Origin: Mucilaginibacter sp. L3T2-6
GTDB lineage: Bacteria; Bacteroidota; Bacteroidia; Sphingobacteriales; Sphingobacteriaceae
DNA length: 64,000 nucleotides
Reading direction: 5' to 3'
Assembly (NCBI RefSeq): GCF_030519355.1
Contig: NZ_JAUMKC010000003.1
Coordinates: forward strand, 248,001 to 312,000
The stretch's first letter is position 1, and each line of letters begins with the position of its first letter. The notes beneath the pieces were generated by a model. That model was not told the DNA's origin. It saw only the letters and a list, made by a program, of their open reading frames with translations, and did no database searches. The translations under genes and the position numbers were made by a program. Below, one piece after another: positions 9,244 through 17,347 of this stretch.

Positions 9244-10184
9244 GTGAGCAAGGGAAACGATTTGCAGATTTATAAAAAAGCGTGTAAGCTGATGGGGAAC
9301 CGCTTTGAATTAAGTGCTGTAGCGACGAGCCAACAGCAGGCTGAACATATAGTTGATGCGGGAGTTAAAGAGATACAGCGGATAGAAACCCTGCTCACCA
9401 CTTTCAACGATTCGAGTGAAACTAACATTATTAATGCCAATGCCGGCATTAAGCCCGTACCAGTTTGCCGCGAAACATTTGACCTGGTTAGCCGGTCCAT
9501 AAAAATATCAGGACTTACCCAGGGGGCGTTTGATATCACCTATGGGTCTATCGATAAACGGCTCTGGAATTTTGATAAGGAAATGACCGAGCTGCTCGAC
9601 GAGCAAACTGCAAAAAGAATGGTGCGGCTTATCAACTATAAAAATATTGTGCTTGATGAGGAAAACTGCACAGTTTTTTTAAAGGAAAAAGGCATGCGTA
9701 TCGGCTTTGGCGGCATCGGCAAGGGTTATGCCGCAGAACGTGCAAAACAGGTTATGCAATTGCACGGCGCAGAAAGCGGGGTGGTAAATGCCTCGGGAGA
9801 TTTGACAACATGGGGATTGCGGCCGGATGGCAAACAATGGACAATAGCAGTAGCCGACCCGAACAATGCTCACCAGGCATTTTCATACATGGAAATCAGC
9901 AACCTGGCCGTGGCAACATCAGGCAACTATGAAAAATTTGTAACTATCGGCGGCAAAAAGTATTCACATACTATCAATCCCCGCACCGGGCTGCCCATCA
10001 GCGGCATTAAAAGTGTAACTATCATTACCACCAATGCTGAAATAGCCGATCCATGGCCACACCGGTCACCATTATGGGTGTTAATGCCGGCCTGGACATG
10101 ATCAATCAAATAAAAAATATCGAAGCCATCATTATTGATGATGACGACAAATTATATACATCAAACAATATAAATATTAAATAA
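9244..10184 (+). pseudogene. apbE: FAD:protein FMN transferase (ApbE), frameshifted near the 3' end
   Basis: From the GTG at 9244 the frame encodes a typical ApbE: RIGFGGIGKGYAAERA and the VNASGDL motif are present, as is SHTINPRTGLPI. In the last part the frame breaks after AEIAD (near base 10050): the annotated frame continues as PWPHRSPLW and stops at 10101. In the frame starting at the ATG at 10053 the DNA reads MATPVTIMGVNAGL and runs to the TAA at 10182-10184, giving the expected ApbE end. One base is missing exactly in the D-A-x-A-T metal/FAD-binding motif. ApbE attaches FMN covalently to threonines of extracytoplasmic redox proteins. This is either a real inactivating mutation or a sequencing error. 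The gene leads a cluster with DUF4266, DUF3570 and thioredoxin genes. An alternative start is the ATG at 9292. Confidence 0.85.
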
Positions 10185-10194
10185 CCCCTATTAT

Positions 10195-10416
10195 ATGATA
10201 AAATTAACGGCAAGTATTGCGGCCTGCTTACTGCTATCCATCAGCCTCACCTCGTGTGTGCATTTAAAGGAGTATCAAAAAAGCCGCTTAAACGATTCCG
10301 AAATGGCCCTGGGAAATCGTAAGGTTGAAAAAAATGAATTGAATTTCCAGTCGTACAGGGAGGCTGCCTCCGGTGCTAATGCCGGCAAAACGGGCGGCGG
10401 TTGTGGATGTAATTAA
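10195..10416 (+). CDS. DUF4266 small lipoprotein
   Basis: The 73-residue protein has a lipoprotein signal peptide with lipobox L-T-S-C at about residues 18-21. It then has a short polar mature part and a glycine-rich tail that ends in GGGCGCN. That combination is the hallmark of the DUF4266 family. The function is unknown; the two closely spaced C-terminal cysteines in a Gly-rich tail could bind a metal or be modified. It sits 10 bases after the extended apbE frame and 17 bases before the DUF3570 gene, in one transcription unit. The mature protein should be anchored to a membrane facing the periplasm. Confidence 0.8.
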   Translation: MIKLTASIAACLLLSISLTSCVHLKEYQKSRLNDSEMALGNRKVEKNELNFQSYREAASGANAGKTGGGCGCN

Positions 10417-10433
10417 AAACGGAACGGAAATCA

Positions 10434-11708
10434 ATGAGAAAAATATATTTGTCCGCCATCGGATTTTCACTGCTCTGCCGTTTAAACACATCGGCACAGG
10501 CTACTAAAGACAGCACATCTGTAAACAAAACTCCGGTTACATTATCGGCCCCTGTAAAAACAGATACTTCTGGATATAAGTCACGGAAGCTGCATATTGA
10601 TGAAATCGACTTTGTAACCAGCTACTATGGTCAGACAGGTAACCACTCGGCAGTAACCGGCGGCATCGGCACCGAGCAGGTGACCGATATTGCCAATGGC
10701 TTAACGCTAAATATGGTATGGCAAAATAAAGCCAATATTAAAAATACACTGGAACTGGGGCTGGGTTTCGATTATCATTCGGCTGCATCGCAGGCCTACG
10801 TGTCTAAAACAGGCGCATCGTCTCCCACCGGCACAAGGCTGTACCCTTCGTTAGACTGGACTGCCGAAAATACTAAAACGGGTACAAGCTTTGGCGCAGG
10901 CGCCTATTATTCAGGCGAATTCAACTACCAGTCGTTAGGCGCCGGTCTGCACTTTTCTCAAAAAACCAGCGACAGGAATGGCGAATTTTCGGCTAAAGTA
11001 CAAGGCTATTTTGATAAGGTAACGCTGATCTATCCCTCAGAATTTGAACCTGTCACGAGCACCTACCCTAATTTTGGTGAAGGTGATCACGAGGGCCGGC
11101 GTAACTACGACAGCAGTCCGAGAACAACTTTATCAGCCTCATTGTCTTATTCGCAGATGATCAATTCGAGGCTGCAGGTAATGCTTTTGGGCGATTTGGT
11201 TACCCAGCACGGTTTTTTAAGTCTGCCATTTCACAGGGTATATTTTAACAATGGCAAGGACACGATTGAACGCCTGCCGTCGTCCCGTTTTAAACTTCCG
11301 GTAGGCATAAGGCTCAATTATTTCCTGGGCGATAACATCATTATCAGATCTTACTATCGTTATTACAGAGATAATTGGGGAATTAAATCCAACACAGCGG
11401 GCATAGAGGTGCCGTATAAGATAACGCCGTTCCTTTCCATATCGCCGTTTTACCGTTTTTATAATCAGTCGGCCGCAAAATATTTTGCCCCTTACGAAAC
11501 GCATAACGCATCGGAGCAATATTTTACAAGCAACTATGAATATGCAAAATTCAACAGCCAGTTTTTTGGCGTAGGGTTCCGGCTAGCGCCGCCTGCTGGC
11601 GTATTTGGCTGGCAAAACTTACACGAACTGGAAATAAGATACGGACATTACACGCAAACAACCGACCTGGTATCAAACGTTATATCATTGAATTTAGGAT
11701 TTAAATAA
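10434..11708 (+). CDS. DUF3570 outer-membrane beta-barrel-like protein
   Basis: The 424-residue protein begins with a signal peptide ending near NTSAQ. The mature part is rich in alternating polar and aromatic strands (for example DYHSAASQAYVS and SFGAGAYYSGEF) and ends in a strand, VISLNLGFK, with the terminal aromatic residue expected of outer-membrane barrels. The DEIDFVTSYYGQTG start of the mature region fits DUF3570. The biochemical role is not known. In Bacteroidota and some Proteobacteria it occurs next to DUF4266, ApbE and a thioredoxin-like gene, as here, so it probably belongs to an envelope redox or assembly system. Confidence 0.78.
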   Translation: MRKIYLSAIGFSLLCRLNTSAQATKDSTSVNKTPVTLSAPVKTDTSGYKSRKLHIDEIDFVTSYYGQTGNHSAVTGGIGTEQVTDIANGLTLNMVWQNKANIKNTLELGLGFDYHSAASQAYVSKTGASSPTGTRLYPSLDWTAENTKTGTSFGAGAYYSGEFNYQSLGAGLHFSQKTSDRNGEFSAKVQGYFDKVTLIYPSEFEPVTSTYPNFGEGDHEGRRNYDSSPRTTLSASLSYSQMINSRLQVMLLGDLVTQHGFLSLPFHRVYFNNGKDTIERLPSSRFKLPVGIRLNYFLGDNIIIRSYYRYYRDNWGIKSNTAGIEVPYKITPFLSISPFYRFYNQSAAKYFAPYETHNASEQYFTSNYEYAKFNSQFFGVGFRLAPPAGVFGWQNLHELEIRYGHYTQTTDLVSNVISLNLGFK

Positions 11709-11715
11709 GTAGATA

Positions 11716-12147
11716 ATGAAACTTCTTGCAATATTTTTCATGCTGTTTACCGGCGGGGCTACCTGGCTCGGTAATTTTGAAACTGCCAAAACCGAAGCGG
11801 TTAAGGAGCATAAGCTTATACTCATTAATTTTTCAGGTTCAGACTGGTGCGGCCCTTGTATCCGCCTTCGCAAGGAAATATTGGAATCGAATGATTTCGA
11901 ATCGTATGCCGCTGCTCACCTGGTATTGGTGAGAGCTGATTTTCCGAGGCTGAAAAAAAATCAACTGAGTAAAGAACAGGTTAAGCTTAATGAGGCGCTT
12001 GCGGATAAATACAATAGCCAGGGAAAATTTCCTTATACTTTGCTGGTTGATGAAAATGGCAAAGTGCTAAAGGAGTGGGATGGCTACCCGGACGAGACCC
12101 CGGCACAATTTATAAAACAGGTTGACGACATCGTTTCGAGGAAATAA
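11716..12147 (+). CDS. Exported thioredoxin-like protein
   Basis: The 143-residue protein has a short hydrophobic N-terminus that can serve as a signal peptide or anchor, then a thioredoxin fold with the redox motif DWCGPC near residue 39 and the conserved cis-Pro loop in GKFPYTLLVDENG. It resembles the DUF255/thioredoxin_7 type that reduces extracytoplasmic cysteine proteins. The gene starts eight bases after the DUF3570 gene. Its likely job is to keep cysteines of the cluster partners, for instance the CGC tail of the DUF4266 lipoprotein, in the right redox state; that is inference. Confidence 0.85.
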   Translation: MKLLAIFFMLFTGGATWLGNFETAKTEAVKEHKLILINFSGSDWCGPCIRLRKEILESNDFESYAAAHLVLVRADFPRLKKNQLSKEQVKLNEALADKYNSQGKFPYTLLVDENGKVLKEWDGYPDETPAQFIKQVDDIVSRK

Positions 12148-12175
12148 TTTTCTCCAGCGTGTGTCAGAAAGCCGG

Positions 12176-12222
12176 TAGCTTACCTTTTCGCTGATTTTAG
12201 CCGGTTGGGTAAGCTATTTATG
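12176..12222 (+). terminator. Possible terminator after the thioredoxin gene
   Basis: TAGCTTACC at 12176-12184 pairs with GGTAAGCTA at 12208-12216 across a 23-base loop, followed by TTTATG. The loop is long and the T tract short, so this is a moderate call. Confidence 0.45.
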
Positions 12223-12323
12223 AATCTTGCCACAGGATGAGAATATAACCCCGCATCATTGATAATCCGGTATTTACCGGCTATCTTAGTAAAAAAATCA
12301 ACTTATATCCTAAACGTATCCAT

Positions 12324-12839
12324 ATGTCAGATTCAACCAACACCCTTCCGGAACAAATTATTGAAACCAGCAGAGCGTTTACCGAAACACTCGAAATGGA
12401 AAACAGAGTTTTCCAGGCACAGCTTAACGGAGCCGTCGCAATGACGGTTGAGGCTTTGAAGGAACTCATCGGGCTTTGTAAGGAGGCTGTCGCTATCGGG
12501 CACACTGCCAAAATTGCACAAGGACAGCAAAATCTTGCAAAGACGGCCCGGCAGGCATTATCCGATGTTCAAAATGTAAAAACGCAGTCAGCAAGCGTTG
12601 CTTCGGCATCCGCGGCTGATGCATTACCCGCAACAACTATAACTGATGCGGTTTTAGACGAAGCAGTTTTACATGCTGTCGCCTTGTCGTACCAAAACGC
12701 AGTTACCGCCCAGCAGCAGGCATACATCACGCAGCAGGCAGCCACCACACAGGTTATTGCAACCATTTTAAGCGTGGCAACAGCTACACTGGGTGTTGCT
12801 GTTAAAGAAGCTGAAACAGAAACAAGCCCGGGTCAGTGA
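12324..12839 (+). CDS. Possible RebB-like (R-body/killing trait) protein
   Basis: The 171-residue protein has no signal peptide and is almost entirely alpha-helical. Its C-terminal half has ITDAVLDEAV, then YQNAVTAQQQ, then QQAATTQVIATI. This resembles the order ITDAV..., Y..A...QQ..., QAATT... that I associate with RebB-type killing trait proteins, the subunits of R-bodies. The N-terminal 90 residues form a second helical region (FTETLEMENRVFQAQ onward) that could be coiled coil or phasin-like. R-bodies are coiled protein ribbons that extend on pH change. No second reb gene is nearby. The gene lies between a probable terminator and a convergent DinB gene. Confidence in the family is only moderate. 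Confidence 0.4.
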   Translation: MSDSTNTLPEQIIETSRAFTETLEMENRVFQAQLNGAVAMTVEALKELIGLCKEAVAIGHTAKIAQGQQNLAKTARQALSDVQNVKTQSASVASASAADALPATTITDAVLDEAVLHAVALSYQNAVTAQQQAYITQQAATTQVIATILSVATATLGVAVKEAETETSPGQ

Positions 12840-12898
12840 TTGTTAGCCCCGCGGCTGATCTGTTTAATTCAAGGCCGGGGCTACCGGCTTAGACTTCT

Positions 12899-13381
12899 TT
12901 ATTTTACCAGCATCGCCAGTTGGCCACGGTGGTTAGCTACGTGATTAGTACGCGACAGTAATACATTCAGCCTGTTACGGTGCGGTTCTTTTATAAAATC
13001 TTCTTCCGAAATATTGGCGTGCCGGGTAAACCAATCCGAAGGGGAAAGGCTATTGAAATGGTTTTGCAGTTTTTCGTTAACGGCGTTCCATTGCTCTCTT
13101 AGCTGGCTTACCGGCGGGAGATCTGCAATTGTTTTATCCGGCGCTTCAATGAAAATTGGGGTCAGCTCAGGATAGTTAGCCTCTTCGAGCCGCAGCAAAG
13201 GCAGCATCCTATCGTGAACGGCTACTAAATGACCTAACAGGTAAATGCCGCGATTTTTTGACGGTGATACTTCGTCCATCAGGCGCTCATCACTAAGCTT
13301 ATCAAATGTGCTGTTAGTGGCATTGATCTGCTGCTGCCAGCTGTCGACAGCCATTTTTACAAAGATTTCTTCGTTTGTCAT
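12899..13381 (-). CDS. DinB-like four-helix bundle protein
   Basis: The 160-residue protein shows the DinB/YfiT-like pattern with metal-ligand histidines in GHLVAVHDR near residue 50 and NHVANHRGQL near the C-terminus. The family forms a four-helix bundle that binds a divalent metal; some members are thiol-dependent transferases, most are uncharacterised. It stands alone and converges with the RebB-like gene. The substrate is unknown. Confidence 0.83.
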   Translation of the reverse strand: MTNEEIFVKMAVDSWQQQINATNSTFDKLSDERLMDEVSPSKNRGIYLLGHLVAVHDRMLPLLRLEEANYPELTPIFIEAPDKTIADLPPVSQLREQWNAVNEKLQNHFNSLSPSDWFTRHANISEEDFIKEPHRNRLNVLLSRTNHVANHRGQLAMLVK

Positions 13382-13548
13382 GGATTAATTGGTTGATAAA
13401 CGAAGGTATATAATCCGGTATGATCAATTATCGCCTTAAAGTAAATAAATGAAAGCACGTTGGAACCATCCGGGAACGTAAAAAGTGGCATGAGGTACTC
13501 CGTTCCAAATCAAAATAATCGACAAGTTTTTGAAATGCGCCGGGTTAA

Positions 13549-13578
13549 TTGCCAGGTCGCGACAAAACCATATATTTG
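13549..13578 (+). promoter_or_regulatory. Promoter of the esterase-like gene
   Basis: TTG at 13549-13551 and TATATTTG at 13571-13578 are separated by 19 bp, a perfect match to the Bacteroidota -33/-7 promoter. It lies inside the longer open frame and so places the true start at 13596. Confidence 0.65.
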
Positions 13579-13595
13579 ATTCATTACCAAGACCC

Positions 13596-15059
13596 ATGAA
13601 ACAATTTGTCATCGCATTATTTGCAGTATTTTATTTTGCTGCCAACGTATCTGCTCAAAAATTCAGTGTAAGCTTTCCGGATAGTTTATTGAAACAGCCG
13701 TTCAGCGGCAATATCCTGCTCTATCTGTCAAAAGAAAACAAAGAGCCCAAAAATGGCACGGTCGGTTTGGATATGTTCCCTTGTTTCCGGGTAAACGTAA
13801 AAAACATAAAGCCGGGCGCTGCAGTGATTATCGATGATAATGCGGTCTCCTATCCCCGTCCGCTTTCGGATCTTGAACGCACCAGCTACTATGTACAGGC
13901 AGTTTGGGACCGCGATCTGGGCAGCCGGTCGATAGGCCGCGGCGCCGGCAACCTTTACAGCGTAAGCCAAAAGGTTGCCTTTACCAAAGATTTCAATAAG
14001 ATTTTTAAGCTGGCAGCAACTAAAGTTAATCCGGAGCCTGTTTTTAAAGAAACACAATACGTTAAAGAGCTTAAGGTACCCTCGGCATTACTTACTAATT
14101 TCAGCCACCGGCCAATAACTTTAGACGCTGCCGTAGTTTTACCCCGGCAATATTTTACAGAGCCGCAGCGGAAATTCCCGGTTCGTTTCACTGTTTCGGG
14201 TTATGGCGGCGATTATCACCGTTACTCTGGCAATAATAACCCGGCTGCGCCAATGGATACTACTGCCGTAATCGTTGTTAATCTTGATGGTAATTGCCGC
14301 TTAGGGCATAGCGTTTATGCCAACAGCGATAACAACGGCCCATGGGGCGACGCGCTCACCACTGAATTTATTCCGCAGCTGGAAAGAACTTATCGCTGTA
14401 ATGGAGCGAGGTTGCTTAACGGACATAGCAGCGGCGGCTGGACGGTGCTATGGCTGCAAACGCATTATCCAAACGTGTTCGACGCCTGCTGGTCAAGCTC
14501 ACCAGACCCGGTTGATTTTCGCAGTTTTCTGAAGGTTAATTTGTACGAAGGCCAAAATATGTTTTACGGCAAAGACAGTACATTGAACCAGGTCGGCACT
14601 GTCGACGGCGTGTTCCCATGGTTCAGTATGCGCGATACTTATGCATTGGAAAATGTAGTTTACCGCGGCGAACAAATGCATTCCATCGATGCCGTTTTCA
14701 GTGAAAGGGCGGCGAACGGTGAGCCCATGCGCATAATCGATGTTAAAACCGGGGTTGTTAATCCAGCGGTATTTGATCATTGGAAGAATTATGACATTTC
14801 ACTATACCTGCGCACCAATTGGGATAAAATTAAAGGTAACCTGGATGGCAAAGTGCGGGTAACCGTGGGCAACCAGGATAATTTTTTACTGAATTATGCG
14901 GTAATGTTGTTAGGCGACGAAATGAAAAAACTTAATTCGGCTTTCATTTTTAAATATTATCCCGGCGACCACTTTACCGTTTCAACCCCTGAATACCAAA
15001 AGGACGGCGCGCAGTTCCTGGAAACAAAGTACCATGAATGGCTGGAGAAGCGCAAGTAA
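13596..15059 (+). CDS. Secreted esterase-like alpha/beta hydrolase
   Basis: From the ATG at 13596 the protein has 487 residues and begins with a clear signal peptide (MKQFVIALFAVFYFAANVSAQ). An upstream in-frame ATG at 13530 would bury that signal and lies upstream of a good promoter. The catalytic serine is in LLNGHSSGGWT, typical of the putative esterase/D family; a late His (PGDHFTVS) and an Asp in TVGNQDNFL could complete the triad. The enzyme should hydrolyse an ester outside the cytoplasm. The substrate is unknown and the gene is monocistronic or followed only by the small membrane protein gene. Confidence 0.82.
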   Translation: MKQFVIALFAVFYFAANVSAQKFSVSFPDSLLKQPFSGNILLYLSKENKEPKNGTVGLDMFPCFRVNVKNIKPGAAVIIDDNAVSYPRPLSDLERTSYYVQAVWDRDLGSRSIGRGAGNLYSVSQKVAFTKDFNKIFKLAATKVNPEPVFKETQYVKELKVPSALLTNFSHRPITLDAAVVLPRQYFTEPQRKFPVRFTVSGYGGDYHRYSGNNNPAAPMDTTAVIVVNLDGNCRLGHSVYANSDNNGPWGDALTTEFIPQLERTYRCNGARLLNGHSSGGWTVLWLQTHYPNVFDACWSSSPDPVDFRSFLKVNLYEGQNMFYGKDSTLNQVGTVDGVFPWFSMRDTYALENVVYRGEQMHSIDAVFSERAANGEPMRIIDVKTGVVNPAVFDHWKNYDISLYLRTNWDKIKGNLDGKVRVTVGNQDNFLLNYAVMLLGDEMKKLNSAFIFKYYPGDHFTVSTPEYQKDGAQFLETKYHEWLEKRK

Positions 15060-15199
15060 GGTATAATTATTTAAGACTGCGGTTTGCAATATTTCAGTTT
15101 GACAATGAAAGTTCGCAAGCTGCAGCAGCATTTATACCGCTATTTGTTAAAACATCTTTTGCACTTCCCGGTTCACTATTAAACTTAAAGCTTAAACTT

Positions 15200-15346
15200 A
15201 TGAGGGGCATTTTATACATCATCGCTGTGATACTGGTTATTGGCTGGGCAATAGGCTTATTTTTTCACGCACTGGGCGGCCTTATCCATATTCTGCTGGT
15301 AATAGCCGTTATTGCTTTCTTGCTGGGTATTATTCGCAGGGCCTGA
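15200..15346 (+). CDS. Small hydrophobic membrane protein, lmo0937 family-like
   Basis: The ATG at 15200 opens a 48-residue protein, starting MRGILYIIAVILVIGWAIG, with two transmembrane segments (about residues 3-19 and 24-43) linked by a short FFHALGG loop and ending in positively charged RRA. The pattern matches the lmo0937-type small stress-linked membrane proteins. A longer in-frame start at 15038 overlaps the preceding esterase gene and adds an uncharacteristic polar extension, so I reject it. Function unknown. Confidence 0.7.
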   Translation: MRGILYIIAVILVIGWAIGLFFHALGGLIHILLVIAVIAFLLGIIRRA

Positions 15347-15499
15347 CGGCGAAGTGAAACCGTTAATTAATGATCTGCTAAGAAAGCCGTTCCGGTTATT
15401 TCGGGGCTTGTTGGTGCAGAAAAACAGAAGCGGCTGGTAACGGCTATTCAAGGCCGCTTTGCATTTATCAATTTTTTGTTATACCGTTTTTCACAGGGA

Positions 15500-16213
15500 T
15501 CAGTCTGCCAGAAACGACGCGACTAGTAATCCTATCAGTGCCCCGGTGATAAATGAAACGATAACATCCGCATAGTGATGATAGTTAAGCCCAAAGGCAA
15601 AACTTACCGCCAAAACTACTGCGGTAACCAGTAAAATTTGCAGCCAGTACCCGGCAATGCTTTTGGCTTGAGTGAGTTCTCCCTTGGGCAGCGTTAAATA
15701 ACTAATCCAAATAATCAGGGCGCCTAGTAAGGTACTGCCATATTGTAATATGGTAAATACGTAAAAATGATAGCCATGAATGCCAACTATTCGCATTAAC
15801 CAGGGGAAGCGATGAATAAATATGCCCTGCGGATGTGTCAGGCCATCCCACACGATGTGCGTGGCGGCGCCAAGTGCTATCGAGATCAATATGGCAAGAA
15901 GATAACCCGTCGTATAATGGCTCCGGTAACCCCTGAAAACATATAAGCGGCGGTTTGCAGCGGCAGGCATACGGGCTATAAGTTTATCTTTTACAAAAAA
16001 CTCGTACATAATTACGAGTACGAAACCGAGCGGAATGTCAAACCAAACCAACCCCTGCCAGGTATGGCTATAAATACTTAAATCGCGCATCCGTATAAAG
16101 TATTCAAAATCAGGCGTCATACTGCCAATCGCCAGCCCGGTAAACGATAAATTGCGTTTAAACACCTTCGCAAAAGGCAAAACGGCGGCAGGATGCGAAA
16201 ATGTAAACGGCAT
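15500..16213 (-). CDS. DUF4184 family integral membrane protein
   Basis: The start at 16213 gives 237 residues beginning MPFTFSHPAAVLPF, the usual N-terminus of DUF4184 proteins; the frame is open upstream for another 115 codons, but those overlap the divergent aldolase gene and lack any family match. Five to six transmembrane helices are seen, with conserved polar pieces GSMTPDFEYF and THIVWDGLTHP whose Asp and His residues resemble the metal site of membrane metal-dependent hydrolases. The enzymatic role is unproven. Confidence 0.82.
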   Translation of the reverse strand: MPFTFSHPAAVLPFAKVFKRNLSFTGLAIGSMTPDFEYFIRMRDLSIYSHTWQGLVWFDIPLGFVLVIMYEFFVKDKLIARMPAAANRRLYVFRGYRSHYTTGYLLAILISIALGAATHIVWDGLTHPQGIFIHRFPWLMRIVGIHGYHFYVFTILQYGSTLLGALIIWISYLTLPKGELTQAKSIAGYWLQILLVTAVVLAVSFAFGLNYHHYADVIVSFITGALIGLLVASFLAD

Positions 16214-16330
16214 ACTCAAAGATAGGCGTGGATGTGCGGATGTGCAAGTGTACGGATAATTGAACGTGATCTTGTTCAGATATTTTTCCTGGAGATTTGA
16301 TGATTTGAACAAAGGTTTAAAAAATGTGTA
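16214..16330. repeat. Short interspersed repeat-like sequence (GGATGTGCGGATGTGC type)
   Basis: The spacer between the divergent DUF4184 and aldolase genes contains GGATGTGCGGATGTGCAAG and GATTTGATGATTTGAAC. A related mix (GTGTGCAGATTTGCGAG, GATTTGATAATTTGAAAATG) occurs at 19297-19345. Both resemble low-complexity interspersed repeats seen in Sphingobacteriaceae genomes; with two degenerate copies the call is weak. Confidence 0.35.
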
Positions 16331-16349
16331 GATTAGGTTTAAAACATTT

Positions 16350-17075
16350 ATGAACAACAAAAGAGCTAAAATAGGCACACTCATATCGCTGGACATTCGG
16401 CAGGTAACAGGCCTGCTTTTTACGATGGGGCTTGATTTTATGTTTGTCGATCTTGAACATAGCAACATCAGTGATGCCACAATTTTATCCCTGGTAGGGG
16501 CAAGGCAAACCAACTGCCAGGTGTTGATACGGATAACAGAAATAAGTGAAACTAGCATCCGTCATGCGCTTGATCTTGGCTGCGATGGTATTATTGCTCC
16601 TAGGGTTGAATGTACGGAGGAGGTGGAAATACTAATTGAGTGTGCATACTATCCTCCAAATGGAAAACGCAGTATTGGCCTTGTGCCAGCCAATAATTAT
16701 GGTTTAAAGTTTAAGGAGTATATCGAAAGCTTTAATCCGCTGCTTTTCCCCCAGATTGAGAGCGCAAAGGGAGTTGAACTGGCTGAACGCATTTTAGTAA
16801 ATCCGTATGTAGCCGGCACATTTATCGGGCCGTTTGATCTGTCGGTATCTTTAGGCATACCCGGAAAGTTTGATTCGCCATTGTTTATCAATGCGGTTGA
16901 AGCAGTTCGGGACCTATGCAAAAAATATGGTAAAATCTTTGGCACATTCACGTCAGACCCACAAGCGGCCGTTGAAGAAATAAAGAAGGGTGCGGATAGG
17001 ATTGTTGTGGGCAGCGATGCGAATTTATTGCTGCATACCTACTTGCAGATTATTAATAAGCTAAAGTGTGGCTAA
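16350..17075 (+). CDS. HpcH/HpaI family aldolase
   Basis: The 241-residue protein is a class II, metal-dependent aldolase of the HpcH/HpaI family. Visible marks are FVDLEHS, the RI.E dyad, the APRVE strand, the metal ligand Glu in FPQIESAKGV and the metal ligand Asp in GPFDLSVSLG. Such enzymes cleave or form 2-keto-3-deoxy acids using pyruvate. The natural substrate cannot be told; no catabolic genes are adjacent. Confidence 0.87.
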   Translation: MNNKRAKIGTLISLDIRQVTGLLFTMGLDFMFVDLEHSNISDATILSLVGARQTNCQVLIRITEISETSIRHALDLGCDGIIAPRVECTEEVEILIECAYYPPNGKRSIGLVPANNYGLKFKEYIESFNPLLFPQIESAKGVELAERILVNPYVAGTFIGPFDLSVSLGIPGKFDSPLFINAVEAVRDLCKKYGKIFGTFTSDPQAAVEEIKKGADRIVVGSDANLLLHTYLQIINKLKCG

Positions 17076-17347
17076 CGTTAAATCCTGCTCTTGTCTGCCC
17101 GGATAATTTGCGCCTTATCAGTAGAAATACACAAAAATTTTGGCAGGGCACACTATAGTAAATATTCGCCCGGATAGCTGTTGGTAGTCTTGTCGCAACT
17201 TTAGCTTTTTATATCAAGCTGATGACAATATGAAGCTCATATATTAAAGATAATATTATATTAGTCGGAATTTTACCCGCTGTGAAGTTTCACAAAGCCA
17301 GGTATTAAAAGCAATCCTCACCAGCATATTGTCCCTACTTTTTAACC

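Noticed and set aside
9081..9275. 64-codon plus-strand frame before apbE
   Set aside because: It begins inside the terminator of the M28 gene, overlaps the apbE start and has no family resemblance.
13530..13595. Upstream start for the esterase gene
   Set aside because: It would hide the signal peptide and lies upstream of a perfect -7 box at 13571-13578.
16214..16558. N-terminal extension of the DUF4184 protein
   Set aside because: It overlaps the divergent aldolase gene and is unlike the family, whose members start at MPFTFSHP.
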